64,000 nucleotides of DNA, from contig JBQLZQ010000020.1 of assembly GCA_052168355.1 (NCBI GenBank), forward strand, positions 1-64,000, given 5' to 3'. The translations under genes and the position numbers were made by a program. A model generated the notes under the pieces. It was given only the letters and a program-made list of their open reading frames with translations, made no database searches and was not told where the DNA came from. Below are positions 44,564 through 55,490 of the stretch, one piece after another (position 1 is the stretch's first letter; each line of letters opens with the position of its first letter). This DNA is from JBQLZQ01 sp052168355. GTDB taxonomy: Bacteria > Pseudomonadota > Alphaproteobacteria > DSM-16000 > Inquilinaceae.

Positions 44564-45310
44564 TCAGGCGAAGAAGAGAAACCAGATCGTCAGGACGATG
44601 CCCAATACGACGATCGCTCCCCGCGCCACTGGCTCGGGCACCAGCTCAACCACGCGCGCACCGGCATAGCCGCCGAGCAGACCGCCCACCAGCACGGTCG
44701 AGGCGGCCACCCAGTCGACCAAGCCCGAAAGGGCCAGGGGGATCACGGCGACCGTGTTGATCGCGGCCGCCAGAAGATTCTTGAGGGCGTTCGCCTCGGT
44801 CAGACGGTCGCTGCCGGCCAGCGTCAGTGCGGCCAGCAGCATGAAGCCCATGGCCGCGCCGAAATAGCCGCCATAGACCGAAACCGCCAGGATGAGTCCC
44901 AGCGACACGACGCCATCGCGCCGCACTGCCGCGCCGCGCGGCACCAGTGATCGTATCCGCTTGCCCAGCGCGATCGCCAGGGTGGCCAGCGCCAGAAGCG
45001 CCGGCACCACCGCCATGAGCCCGGAATCGCCGCTCCACAACAACAGCAGGGCGCCCGCCAGCCCGCCTATCAGGGCCATCAGAAAGCGCAGCACGGCGCT
45101 GCGCATCAGCGGCCGCAGAACGTCGCGATAGACATAGATGGCCACGAACTGAGACGGCCACAGGGCGACGGTAGCGGTGGCCAGGGCCGCGACCGGCGGC
45201 AGTCCGGCGGCCAGCAGCATGGGAAACACGAACAGCTTGGCACCGCCGGCGGCGGCATTCACGGTGCCACCGGCCAAACCCGCCGCCAGAAAGAGAAGGA
45301 CCTGCTCCAA
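44564..45310 (-). CDS. TauE/SafE-family permease
   Basis: A 248-residue inner-membrane protein with about eight hydrophobic segments, a carrier of the TauE/SafE/YfcA family, which move sulfonates, sulfite or other organic anions. The opening GLAGGTVNAAAGG is typical, and a second repeat begins at about residue 140 with SVYGGYFGAAMGFM. The start is TTG, because an in-frame stop lies just upstream. It is convergent with matB; whether it handles malonate is a guess. Confidence 0.87.
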   Translation of the reverse strand: MEQVLLFLAAGLAGGTVNAAAGGAKLFVFPMLLAAGLPPVAALATATVALWPSQFVAIYVYRDVLRPLMRSAVLRFLMALIGGLAGALLLLWSGDSGLMAVVPALLALATLAIALGKRIRSLVPRGAAVRRDGVVSLGLILAVSVYGGYFGAAMGFMLLAALTLAGSDRLTEANALKNLLAAAINTVAVIPLALSGLVDWVAASTVLVGGLLGGYAGARVVELVPEPVARGAIVVLGIVLTIWFLFFA

Positions 45311-45404
45311 GAAGGCTCAGCCGCCTCGCCGGCCGCAGGCCCATGGCAAAATGGACGGGAAACGCCTTACCGCCCAATGAGTGCTTGTTGTAGAGTGCGC
45401 CGCC

Positions 45405-46073
45405 ATGCGCATTCTGTATCATCAATGGTTGTCGGCGCCGAGCCGGATTGTTCGCCTTCTCCTGGCCGAAAAGCGGCTGGAATTCGACCTGAAGGCCGAA
45501 AAGGTCTGGGAGCGGCGCACCGAATTCCTGCGTATCAACCCGGCCGGAGAAGTACCGGTGCTGCACGAGCCCGACGGCGTGACCCTGAGTCACGCCTGGG
45601 TGATCGCCGAGTACCTCGAGGAAGTCTGCCCGGAGATGCCGATGATCGGCACGGACGCTATCAGCCGCGCCGAGACGCGCCGTCTGCTGGTCTGGTTCGA
45701 TCAGAAATTCTCGCTGGAGGTCACGGAGAACCTGATCGGCGAAAAGATCATGAAGCGCTTCCATGGCGGCGGCCAACCCAATTCCGGAGCCATTCGCGCC
45801 GGGCGGGAGAACATCCACTACCATCTGGACTACATCACCTATCTGTCCGAACACAGAACCTGGCTGGGCGGCGATCAGTTCGGTCTGGCCGACATCGCCG
45901 CCGCCGCCCATCTATCGGCCCTCGACTATATCGGCGACGTGCCGTGGGACAGCCATCCCGACGCCAAGGACTGGTACGCCAGGATCAAGTCCCGGCCCAG
46001 CTTTCGGCCGCTTCTGGCCGATATCGTCCCCGGCATCCCCCCGCCCCGGCACTACGCCGATCTGGATTTCTGA
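45405..46073 (+). CDS. Glutathione S-transferase-family protein
   Basis: A 222-residue protein with a thioredoxin-like N-terminal domain (about 1-78: ILYHQWLSAPSRIVRLLLAE and cis-proline NPAGEVPVL) and an alpha-helical C-terminal domain (about 90-215: GDQFGLADIAAAAHLSALDY). Serine 11 is a candidate active-site residue. It probably conjugates or reduces with glutathione. ATG at 45405 is chosen over an upstream TTG because the family starts this way. Confidence 0.9.
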   Translation: MRILYHQWLSAPSRIVRLLLAEKRLEFDLKAEKVWERRTEFLRINPAGEVPVLHEPDGVTLSHAWVIAEYLEEVCPEMPMIGTDAISRAETRRLLVWFDQKFSLEVTENLIGEKIMKRFHGGGQPNSGAIRAGRENIHYHLDYITYLSEHRTWLGGDQFGLADIAAAAHLSALDYIGDVPWDSHPDAKDWYARIKSRPSFRPLLADIVPGIPPPRHYADLDF

Positions 46074-46083
46074 TCAGGGTCTC

Positions 46084-46869
46084 TCACTGGTTTTCCCCCA
46101 GCCGCTCCAGGTTGATCCGCGCGGTCTCGGCCGCAGCGCTGTCGGGAGCCAACGCGATCGCCTGGCGCCAGTCGCGACGGGCACCGTCCCTGTCGCCGTC
46201 GAGGCGTCGGATGTTGCCCCGCTCCAGAAAAATGTCCGGGTTGTCGGACTCGCGGGCCACGGCCCGGTCGGCATCGCCGAGCGCTTGAGTGTAATCACCA
46301 AGGGCGCGGTGGGCGGCGGCGCGCAGCAGATAGATCCCGGCGTGGTCCTCTCCCAGATCCAGGGCCCGGTCCAGCGCGTCCACCGCCCCCCGATAATCGC
46401 CGGTCCCGGCATGGGCATAGGCCAGCAGTTCGTAGGGGGCTGCGTTGCCCGGCGCCAGCGTGGCGGCCTCGACCAGGACGGTCGTCGCCCGGTCGGGGTT
46501 CTCAGCCAGCAGCCAGGACTGCCCGGCCTGTTCCAGCAGCCCGGCCGCCAGGGCGGGGTTCCGGGGCGCGGCCTCCCTGCCGATCTCCTCCAGGGCAAGG
46601 GCCGCCCCGACGTGATCGCCCTGACCGTCCAGGGCGACGGCGGCGCAGTGGCGCGCGGCGTTGCCCCCACCATCCGTTTCCCAGGCCCGGGCGGTGTCCA
46701 GTCCCCGATCTGGATCGCTGCGCGCCAGATCCATGCAGGTCCGATAGCGGGCGCCGGGACCGCCGTCCTCAAGCCCGCCGGTCTGTGCCGCCGCCGGCGA
46801 AAACGAGACCTGGCCCATCGCCATGGCCAGGCAAACGCAAAGACCCAGTCGACACGGCATCACCGTCAT
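46084..46869 (-). CDS. Exported TPR-repeat protein
   Basis: A 261-residue protein with an N-terminal signal peptide (cut near PAAAQ at about 29) and tetratricopeptide repeats from about 85 to 255. DYRGAVDALDRALDLGEDHAGIYLLRA and the following units are clear. Cys45 and Cys75 might form a disulfide. It is likely a periplasmic scaffold of unknown partner. AAGGA lies 9 bases before the ATG. The stop is 10 bases from the convergent GST gene. Confidence 0.83.
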   Translation of the reverse strand: MTVMPCRLGLCVCLAMAMGQVSFSPAAAQTGGLEDGGPGARYRTCMDLARSDPDRGLDTARAWETDGGGNAARHCAAVALDGQGDHVGAALALEEIGREAAPRNPALAAGLLEQAGQSWLLAENPDRATTVLVEAATLAPGNAAPYELLAYAHAGTGDYRGAVDALDRALDLGEDHAGIYLLRAAAHRALGDYTQALGDADRAVARESDNPDIFLERGNIRRLDGDRDGARRDWRQAIALAPDSAAAETARINLERLGENQ

Positions 46870-46935
46870 GACAAGCGTCCTTCTGTGATAGACGGTAGCA
46901 GGTCACCCGTTCCCGCCGCCGAAGGCAAGCCCGCC

Positions 46936-47833
46936 ATGCCCCGCCTATTTTGTTTCGGTCTTGGTTACACCGCCCTGGCCCTGGCCCGCGCCGTGGCGGC
47001 CGAGGGCTGGTCGGTGGCCGGCACCTGCCGCGGCGAGGACAAGCGCCGCGCCCTGGCGGAGATCGGAATCGACGCCCATCTGTTCGACCGCGACGCCCCC
47101 CTGACCGATCCGAAAGCCGCGCTGGCCGATGCCACGCATATCGTCAGCTCGGTCCCGCCGGACAGCGCCGGCGATCCGGTTCTGGACCATCACGGCACCG
47201 ATCTTTTGGCCCTGACGGAGATCCGTTGGGCGGGGTACCTGTCCACCACCGGGGTCTATGGCGACCGGGGCGGCGACTGGGTGGACGAAAGCGCGCCGTT
47301 GACCCCGACGGGGCCGCGCGGCCAGCGCCGCCTGGCCGCGGAGGAAGGCTGGCTGGCGTTGTGGCGCGATGGCGGGCTGCCGGTCCATCTGTTTCGGCTG
47401 GCCGGCATCTACGGTCCCGGCCGCAGCGCGCTGGATACGGTGCGGGCCGGCCGCGCCCGTCGGATCGACAAGCCTGGCCAGGTTTTCAACCGCATTCATG
47501 TCGACGACATCGTGACCGTGCTGCGCGCGTCCATGGCCGCGCCGGCGCCGGGCACAGCCTACAACTGCGCCGACGACGATCCCGCGCCCAGTCATGTCGT
47601 GATCGCCCACGCCTGCGCCTTGCTGGGGGTAGAGCCGCCGCCCTTGATATCGTTCGATGAAGCCAAGGGCACCATGTCGGCCATGGCCGTCAGTTTTTAC
47701 GACGACAACAAGCGTGTCGCCAACGGCCGCCTGAAGGACGCTCTGGGGGTCACGCTGGCCTATCCCAGCTATCGGGACGGGCTGGCCGCGCAGCTGGCCG
47801 CCGAAACCGCGCCGGCCGGACCCGCCCCGCCGG

Positions 47834-47853
<20 letters not shown>
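46936..47853 (+). CDS. NAD-dependent epimerase/dehydratase-family protein (YeeZ-like)
   Basis: A 305-residue extended short-chain dehydrogenase. The cofactor motif is FGLGYTALALARAVAAEGW (about 7-25), an atypical GxGxxA form. The segment STTGVYGDRGGDWVDE and the NRIHVDDIVTVL motif are typical of YeeZ-like proteins. The canonical YxxxK catalytic pair is not kept, so it may act differently. GAAGG 9 bases upstream supports the ATG. The 3' end overlaps the convergent lepA gene by 20 bases. Confidence 0.85.
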
Positions 47854-49642
<1,789 letters not shown>

Positions 49643-49771
49643 GCGAAAGCCTGACGGTACCGGGGTCGGGCTGGAAAATAGGGTGACCCCGGCCAAAGCG
49701 CAACGATGCCGGGATGGACAGGCACCGTCCCTCCTCAGCGCGCCGCGGTCACCTCACGTCCGGCGGTGACC

Positions 49772-49796
49772 CGGGAACACGCCCTGCCGGTTCCCG
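49772..49796. terminator. Hairpin after the third EamA gene
   Basis: CGGGAAC and GTTCCCG form a 7-bp stem with an 11-base loop, 2 bases past the stop codon on the minus strand. No T-run follows, so termination strength is doubtful. Confidence 0.35.
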
Positions 49797-49798
49797 TT

Positions 49799-50758
49799 TC
49801 AGGTCGCCGTGACGTTGACGGGGGCGGCCGCAGCCTCGGTGGCCGGCGCGGCCGACTGACGGTCGGCGGAGCGCACCGTCTCCCGGTGCAGGATGTACAG
49901 GCCGCTGGCGATGACGACGGCGCACCCGACAGCCACGCGTACCGGCGGCACATCGCTCCAAATGACGAAGCCCAGCAGCACGCCCCACAGCATCTGGCTG
50001 TACTGGAACGGCGCGATCACCGCCGCCGGCGCCCGACGATAGGCTTCGGACACCAAGCGGAAGGCAATGCCGCCGGTGGCGCCGCACGCCGCGAACAGGG
50101 CCAGGTCGGCCAGGCTGGGCACGATGAAGCCGAACGGCAACAGCGCCGCGGTGATGACCACGGTCGTCAGACTGCCCCAGAACCCGAAGCTGGCGCCGTG
50201 CTCCGTCGACCCCATGCGACGGATCAAGAGTACCGAGATGGCATAGGACAGCGCCGCCGCCAACCCGCCCAGGGTGCCGAGGCTGATCATCCCCAGGCCG
50301 GGGCGCAGCATGATGAGCACGCCCACGAACCCGACGGAAACCGCAAGCCAACGCCGCCACCCCACGCTCTCCTTCAAGATCGGCACCGACAACGCGGTGA
50401 TGAAGAGGGGGGCCGCAAAGACGATGGCGTAGACATCGGCCAGCGGCATCCGGCTGAACGCGAAAAAGCCGCCGAACGCGCCCGCCGTGCTGATGATCCC
50501 GCGCGCCACGTGCAGACCGACCCGGCGGGTCCGGACCTGCCACATGCCGCCCTGCCACAGGGTGAAGGCGGTGACCGCGGCCAGCGCGAAGACGCTGTTG
50601 AAAAACATGATCTGGACCAGCGGATAGCCACCGCTGAGCCATTTGATCATCGTGTCCATGCCGGTGAACATGGCAAAGGCCAGGCCGGCGAAGCCGATAC
50701 CCGTGGCGATCGAACTGGTCCCGGCGGCCGGGTTGAGCGGGGCGATGGAAGCGGTCAT
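49799..50758 (-). CDS. EamA/DMT-family transporter 3
   Basis: A 319-residue inner-membrane protein with ten hydrophobic segments. It is a paralogue of the two EamA genes at 19698-21556: ADVYAIVFAAPLFITALSVP and the ending ASGLYILHRET are shared almost word for word. Its C-terminal tail is Ala/Pro-rich. It stands alone between lepA and the pheT operon. The substrate is unknown. ATG at 50758 is preferred; the frame is open 18 codons further up. Confidence 0.86.
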   Translation of the reverse strand: MTASIAPLNPAAGTSSIATGIGFAGLAFAMFTGMDTMIKWLSGGYPLVQIMFFNSVFALAAVTAFTLWQGGMWQVRTRRVGLHVARGIISTAGAFGGFFAFSRMPLADVYAIVFAAPLFITALSVPILKESVGWRRWLAVSVGFVGVLIMLRPGLGMISLGTLGGLAAALSYAISVLLIRRMGSTEHGASFGFWGSLTTVVITAALLPFGFIVPSLADLALFAACGATGGIAFRLVSEAYRRAPAAVIAPFQYSQMLWGVLLGFVIWSDVPPVRVAVGCAVVIASGLYILHRETVRSADRQSAAPATEAAAAPVNVTAT

Positions 50759-50952
50759 TGTCGGGGTACCACCGGAAACGCGAACGGACCATCCGTTCGA
50801 CCGCCCTATCAAGTGCGCTCAAAAGGTAAACATGCTGTAACGGTCGTGTTGCAACGCAGTATTGCAAATGGCGCAAGTCTTCCGGCACGCCCTCGACAAT
50901 AATGACACGGCCGATATTTCGACCTGCCCTATAAACGAAACGGGCCGGCTAA

Positions 50953-50992
50953 AATGCTCGTCTCGAGGCGGACCATGCCCTGTTCCGAGACG
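50953..50992 (-). terminator. Probable terminator of the pheT operon
   Basis: On the minus strand CGTCTCG and CGAGACG (7 bp) enclose a 20-base loop, followed by ATTTTA. It lies 6 bases after the pheT stop codon. The long loop makes this a moderate-strength candidate. Confidence 0.45.
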
Positions 50993-50997
50993 GGTTC

Positions 50998-53403
50998 TTA
51001 ACCCCGCAGGCGCCCGCCCGTCTGCTTTTCCACCTGGGCCACCACCGCGCGGCCAACCGCCTCTATTTCGTCGTCGGTCAGGGTTGCCTGTGTCGGCTGC
51101 AGGGTGACCGCCACCGCCAGCGATTTCGTGCCCTCCGGCAGGCCGGCCCCACGATATTCGTCAAAGACGGCGACATCGGCGATCAGCCCCCGGTCGGCGC
51201 CGCGCACGGCCCGGACCAGGCGCTCGGCCGGCACCGCTTCATCCACCACGAAGGCGAAATCCCGCTCCACCGGCTGAAACACCGACAGGGTCAATGTCGG
51301 GCGCGCCGTCCCCACCTGCCGCTTGGGCGCCGGCACGGCCTCCAAAAACACCTCGAAGGCGGCCACGGGCCCGCTCACATCCAGAGCCGCGAGCGCCGCC
51401 GGGTGGACTTCGCCGAAATGAGCCAGCACGTTGGGCCCCAGCCGCAGGCACCCCGACCGGCCGGGATGGAACCATTCCGGCGCGTCGGTGCTGACTTGCA
51501 GGTTCGCCAGCGGCGCCGCCATCGCCCCCAGCACCGCCAGGGCATCGGCCTTGGCGTCCAGCGCATCGGCCGGCCGTGGGGCCTCGGCCCAGTGACGGGG
51601 ACCCGTCTGCCCCATGCGCACACCGGTCGCGGCCAGACGTTGTCCCTTGGGCGTCGGGTCGGCGTAGACCGGCCCGACCTCGAACAGGGCCGCATTGTCC
51701 AGACCGCGGGCCCGGTTCCGGCCGGCCGCCTGGATCAGGTTGGGCAAGATCGACGGGCGCATGACATCGAGGTCGCTGGCAATCGGGTTGAGCAGCACCA
51801 GCCCCGGATCGCGATGCCCGAACAGGGCGGCCGCAGCGGCGGCCATGAAGGACCAGGTCACCGCCTCGTCCATCCCGCGCGACGCCAGCACCCGCTTGAC
51901 CGTGCCGGCCATGCGCTGGCGGGGCGCCACGGCCGGACGGGTGAGGGCGCTGTCGCGCGGCATCGAGACCGCCGGAATGGCGTCGAAGCCGCGCACGCGC
52001 AGCACCTCCTCCACCACATCCGCCTCGCCGTCCACGTCGCCGCGCCAGCTTGGCGGCACCACCCGGATCGTGCCGTCGGCGTCTTCCGCCGCCTTGAAGC
52101 CAAGCTTGGCCAGGATGGCAAGCTGTTCGGTCAGCGGTACGGCCAGCCCGCCCAAATGCTCCACCCGCGACGGCCTCAGCCGCACGGTGCGGCGCCAGTC
52201 CGGCACGGCACCGGCGACGGTCAGCGCGCTCGGTTCGCCGCCGCACAGTTCGATGATCAGGCGCGTCGCCTGCTCGATACCGTCGAACACGGCTTCGGGA
52301 TCGACGCCGCGCTCGAACCGATAGCGGGCATCGGACTCGATGCCCAGCCGGCGCCCCGTCGCCGCGGTGCGGATGGGGTCGAACAGGGCCGCCTCGAGGA
52401 ACAATGTCGTCGTATCCTCGGTACAGCCGGTCGGCGCGCCGCCGATGACGCCGCCCAGGCTGACGACACCGTCGTCGTCGGCGATGACCGTCATGCCGTC
52501 TTCCAGCGTGTAGGTCTTGTCGTTGAGCGCGGCCAAGCTTTCCCCGGCCCGAGCCGGCCGGACATGGAGATGACCGGCCACCGCGTCGGCATCGAACACG
52601 TGCAGCGGCCGGTTGCGGTCCAGGGTGAAATAGTTGGTGATGTCGACCAGGGCCGAAATCGGCCGCAGACCGACCTGGTGCAGCCGATCCTGAAGCCAGC
52701 GCGGGCTGGGGCCGTTGCGCACGCCCCGGATGGTCCGCCCGACGAACAGCGGGCAGGCGCCGGCCGCGTCCGGCGGGAAGTCCAGACGCACGGCGATGGG
52801 ACTGTCGAAGGTGCCGGGAACCGGGTCGGCGGCAAGCGGTTTCAAGGTGCCGGCGCCCGCCGCCGCCAGGTCGCGGGCGATGCCGCGAATGCCCGCGCAA
52901 TCACCCCGATCGGGGGTCAGGGCCACATCCAGCAGCGGATCGTCCAGCCCCATGACAACGGCAAAGGGCGTCCCGATGGGCGTATCGGCCGGCAGATCGA
53001 TGATGCCGTCATGGGCGTCGGACAAGCCCATTTCCCGTTCCGAACACAGCATCCCGTTGGATTCGACGCCGCGAATCACCCCCTTCTGCAGGTCCAGCCC
53101 GGTGCCGGGAATGTGGGTGCCGGCCGGGGCGAAGACACCTTTCATGCCGGCCCGGGCGTTGGGCGCGCCGCAGACCACCTGGACCTCGCCCTGGCCGGTA
53201 TCGACCAGGCACACCTGAAGGCGGTCGGCGTTGGGGTGCCGATGGCACGCCGTCACCAGCCCGACCGTGAACGGGGCCAGGGCGGCGGCCCGGTCTTCGA
53301 CCGCCTCGACCTCCAGGCCCAGACCGGTCAGCCTGCGCGCGATGTCATCGACCCCGGCGTCGGTGTCGAGATGGTCCTTCAGCCAGGACAGAGGAACCTT
53401 CAT
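50998..53403 (-). CDS. pheT: Phenylalanyl-tRNA synthetase beta subunit
   Basis: An 801-residue subunit of the alpha2-beta2 enzyme that charges tRNA-Phe. The N-terminal tRNA-binding-like EMAP domain (about 40-150; ACHRHPNADRLQVC and VVCGAPNARAG) is followed by B3/B4 (editing) and B5 domains, a catalytic-like core, and the C-terminal FDX-ACB anticodon domain (about 705-800; FQPVERDFAFVVDE). Full length, directly after pheS with a 12-base gap. Confidence 0.96.
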   Translation of the reverse strand: MKVPLSWLKDHLDTDAGVDDIARRLTGLGLEVEAVEDRAAALAPFTVGLVTACHRHPNADRLQVCLVDTGQGEVQVVCGAPNARAGMKGVFAPAGTHIPGTGLDLQKGVIRGVESNGMLCSEREMGLSDAHDGIIDLPADTPIGTPFAVVMGLDDPLLDVALTPDRGDCAGIRGIARDLAAAGAGTLKPLAADPVPGTFDSPIAVRLDFPPDAAGACPLFVGRTIRGVRNGPSPRWLQDRLHQVGLRPISALVDITNYFTLDRNRPLHVFDADAVAGHLHVRPARAGESLAALNDKTYTLEDGMTVIADDDGVVSLGGVIGGAPTGCTEDTTTLFLEAALFDPIRTAATGRRLGIESDARYRFERGVDPEAVFDGIEQATRLIIELCGGEPSALTVAGAVPDWRRTVRLRPSRVEHLGGLAVPLTEQLAILAKLGFKAAEDADGTIRVVPPSWRGDVDGEADVVEEVLRVRGFDAIPAVSMPRDSALTRPAVAPRQRMAGTVKRVLASRGMDEAVTWSFMAAAAAALFGHRDPGLVLLNPIASDLDVMRPSILPNLIQAAGRNRARGLDNAALFEVGPVYADPTPKGQRLAATGVRMGQTGPRHWAEAPRPADALDAKADALAVLGAMAAPLANLQVSTDAPEWFHPGRSGCLRLGPNVLAHFGEVHPAALAALDVSGPVAAFEVFLEAVPAPKRQVGTARPTLTLSVFQPVERDFAFVVDEAVPAERLVRAVRGADRGLIADVAVFDEYRGAGLPEGTKSLAVAVTLQPTQATLTDDEIEAVGRAVVAQVEKQTGGRLRG

Positions 53404-53415
53404 CGATCGATCCCC

Positions 53416-54492
53416 CTATCCCGTCAGACCCAGGGCCATGGACGGCATGGCCAGCGGCGAAAAACCGTAGTGCCGCAGCCAGCGGACATCGGCGTCGAAG
53501 AAGGTGCGCAGATCGGGAATCCCGTACTTCAGCATGGCGATCCGTTCGATCCCCATGCCGAACGCGAACCCCTGATAGCGGCTGCTGTCGATGCCGCTCA
53601 TCTCCAGCACCTTGGGGTGGACCATGCCGCAGCCCAGGATCTCCAGCCAGTCGCCATGGGCGCCCAGCTTCAGCTCGCCGCCCTTGCGCGAACAGCCGAT
53701 ATCGACCTCGGCCGACGGTTCGGTGAAGGGAAAGAAGGACGGCCGGAACCGCAGCGGCAGGTCGTCGATATCGAAATAGGCCCGGCAGAAATCGATCAGA
53801 CAGCCCTTGAGGTGCCCCATATGGATCGATTCCGCCACCGCCAGCCCTTCGACCTGATGGAACAGGGGCGTGTGGGTCATGTCGTAGTCGGACCGGTAGG
53901 TGCGCCCCGGCGCGATCACGCGGAACGGCGGCTTGCCGTTCATCATCGTGCGGATCTGCACCGGCGACGTGTGGGTGCGCAGAACGCGGTCGCCATCCCC
54001 CGAGCCGGCCGGCAGGTAGAACGTATCGTGCATCTGCCGGGCCGGGTGTTCCGGCGGCATGTTGAGGGCGGTGAAGTTGTGGAAATCGTCCTCGATGTCC
54101 GGGCCTTCGGCGACGGTGAACCCCATCTCGGCGAAAATCGCCGTCAGCTCGTCGATCGTCTGGCTTGTCGGATGGATGTGGCCGGCCCGCTCCGGCCTCG
54201 GCGGCAGGCTGACGTCGATCCGCTCGGCCTCCAGCCGGGCCGTCAGGGCGACACTTTCCAACGCCGCCCGGCGCGCCTCCAGCGCCGCCGCCACCTCGTC
54301 CTTCAGGGTATTGAGAGCGCCGCCGGCCTGGCGCCGCGCGTCCGGGTCCAGCCGGCCCAGACCCTTCATCAGGTCGGTGATCCGGCCCTTGCGGCCCAGC
54401 GCCTCGACCCGCAGGCGTTCCAGTTCGGCAAGGTCGCCGGCCGCCCGCACCCCTTCGAGCAGGGTCTGCCGGAGCGTATCTACCTCATTCAT
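53416..54492 (-). CDS. pheS: Phenylalanyl-tRNA synthetase alpha subunit
   Basis: A 358-residue catalytic subunit. The N-terminal coiled coil (about 1-85) precedes the class II core. Motif 2 is in FRVIAPGRTYRSDYDMTHTP, substrate region FHQVEGLAVAESIHMGHLKG, and motif 3 FGMGIERIAML. The family-typical HPARQMHDTFYL is present. Separated from rplT by 126 bases that carry two hairpins. Confidence 0.97.
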   Translation of the reverse strand: MNEVDTLRQTLLEGVRAAGDLAELERLRVEALGRKGRITDLMKGLGRLDPDARRQAGGALNTLKDEVAAALEARRAALESVALTARLEAERIDVSLPPRPERAGHIHPTSQTIDELTAIFAEMGFTVAEGPDIEDDFHNFTALNMPPEHPARQMHDTFYLPAGSGDGDRVLRTHTSPVQIRTMMNGKPPFRVIAPGRTYRSDYDMTHTPLFHQVEGLAVAESIHMGHLKGCLIDFCRAYFDIDDLPLRFRPSFFPFTEPSAEVDIGCSRKGGELKLGAHGDWLEILGCGMVHPKVLEMSGIDSSRYQGFAFGMGIERIAMLKYGIPDLRTFFDADVRWLRHYGFSPLAMPSMALGLTG

Positions 54493-54536
54493 CGTCTATC
54501 CATCCTCCGACCGCACAGGCGCGCCATCGGCACAAC

Positions 54537-54568
54537 AAAAAGGGGCCAAGCCGCCAGGCCTGGCCCCC
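54537..54568 (-). terminator. Rho-independent terminator/attenuator between rplT and pheS
   Basis: On the minus strand GGGGCCA pairs with TGGCCCC (7 bp, 54561-54567 with 54542-54548), followed by five T. It lies about 45 bases before the pheS start codon. Since pheS-pheT follow in the same direction, it either ends the rplT transcript or acts as an attenuator. No Phe-rich leader peptide was recognised. Confidence 0.7.
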
Positions 54569-54592
54569 GAATGAAAGCTGTTCGCGACCGAA

Positions 54593-54611
54593 GCGCCCCG
54601 TTGCGGGGCGC
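54593..54611 (-). other. 8-bp GC hairpin directly after rplT
   Basis: GCGCCCCG and CGGGGCGC form a perfect 8-bp stem with a 3-base loop, 8 bases past the rplT stop codon. There is no T-run. It may stabilise the rplT mRNA end or form part of an anti-terminator arrangement with the terminator at 54537-54568. Confidence 0.55.
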
Positions 54612-54618
54612 CTCGGCC

Positions 54619-54984
54619 TCAAGCGGCTTGAGCGAGCGCGGCCTGGGCCTGATCGACCAATGCCTTAAACGACTCCGGTTCGTGAACGGCCAGGTCCGAC
54701 AAGACCTTGCGATCGACCTCGATCCCGGCCTGCTTGATCCCGAACATCAGTTGGGAATAGGTGATCCCGTGTTCGCGGGCGCCGGCATTGATCCGTTGAA
54801 TCCACAAGGCGCGGAAATCCCGCTTGCGGTTGCGGCGGTCGCGATAGGCGTATTGCAGCCCCTTCTCGACCCGCTGGACGGCGACCCGGAAGCTGGACTT
54901 CGCGCGGCCGCGATAGCCCTTGGCGAGCTTCAGGACCTTCTTGTGCCGGGCATGCGTGGTGACGCCCCGTTTGACTCGTGCCAT
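54619..54984 (-). CDS. rplT: Ribosomal protein bL20
   Basis: A 121-residue large-subunit protein that binds 23S rRNA early in assembly. The family start MARVKRGVTTHARHKKVLK and KGYRGRAKSSFRVA are unmistakable. Ten bases downstream of rpmI. Confidence 0.98.
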   Translation of the reverse strand: MARVKRGVTTHARHKKVLKLAKGYRGRAKSSFRVAVQRVEKGLQYAYRDRRNRKRDFRALWIQRINAGAREHGITYSQLMFGIKQAGIEVDRKVLSDLAVHEPESFKALVDQAQAALAQAA

Positions 54985-54994
54985 CGTCGACCCC

Positions 54995-55195
54995 CTAACC
55001 GTTCGGCATCATGTAGCGTTTGACCCGCTTGGCGTCGGCGTCGCACATCACCTTGGTGCCCTGGTTGCGTTCCTTGGCCGCCTTGGATTTGCTGATAAGC
55101 CGGTGCCGCCGGTAGGCGGAGTTGAACAGCACCTTGCCCGTTCCGGTCAGCCGGAACCGGCCCTTGACGCTGCTCTTCGTCTTCATCTTGGGCAT
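54995..55195 (-). CDS. rpmI: Ribosomal protein bL35
   Basis: A 66-residue basic protein of the 50S subunit. It opens MPKMKTKSSVKGRFRLTGTG and contains RRHRLISKSKAAKERNQG, as usual. Located between infC and rplT; the 295-bp gap upstream is unusually long for this operon. Confidence 0.98.
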   Translation of the reverse strand: MPKMKTKSSVKGRFRLTGTGKVLFNSAYRRHRLISKSKAAKERNQGTKVMCDADAKRVKRYMMPNG

Positions 55196-55408
55196 TTTCG
55201 GTCCTTCCGTCGCAAGATCCGGTCACACAGGCGGTTGGGCATGCCCCGATGGGCCCTGTCGGCCCGGCCTCGCCACCTGGAAGAAAGCGGGGGTTATAGC
55301 GAGGCGGCCGGTCCTTGGCAAGCCTTGCCCTTGGCCCGCGCGGCCGGATTTCAGCCCGGCTCCCGGGCCCGGACAAGGGAACGGGCGACCGCGGGAACGA
55401 TCGCCCGG

Positions 55409-55436
55409 AATTCTTATGACCCTAATTCTTATGACC
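55409..55436. repeat. Two 13-bp direct repeats upstream of rpmI
   Basis: AATTCTTATGACC occurs at 55409-55421 and 55424-55436, separated by two bases (15-bp period, about one and a half helical turns). The block is AT-rich within GC-rich DNA and sits about 215 bases upstream of the rpmI start codon. It could be a regulator site or promoter element. Confidence 0.65.
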
Positions 55437-55460
55437 TTATACGAAAACTGCGTCTCTTCG

Positions 55461-55481
55461 AAAAAAACGCCGGATCACGGC
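55461..55481 (-). terminator. Terminator-like hairpin after infC
   Basis: On the minus strand GCCG-TGATC-CGGC forms a short 4-bp GC stem followed by G and seven T, beginning 10 bases after the infC stop codon. The stem is short but the T-run is good. It would end or attenuate transcripts coming from thrS-infC before rpmI. Confidence 0.5.
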
Positions 55482-55490
55482 CCCCTTGGA

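Larger units (their letters stand above)
55196..55490. other. 295-bp infC-rpmI gap
   Basis: The gap holds a terminator-like hairpin for infC and a pair of direct repeats (both listed separately). The GC-rich part next to rpmI may be a leader RNA; no classical leader structure could be assigned by eye. A promoter for rpmI-rplT is expected in it but no -35/-10 pair was certain. Confidence 0.45.

Noticed and set aside
51403..55023. 1206-codon plus-strand open frame opposite pheT-pheS-rplT
   Set aside because: His/Gly/Arg-rich nonsense protein, wholly antisense to certain essential genes.
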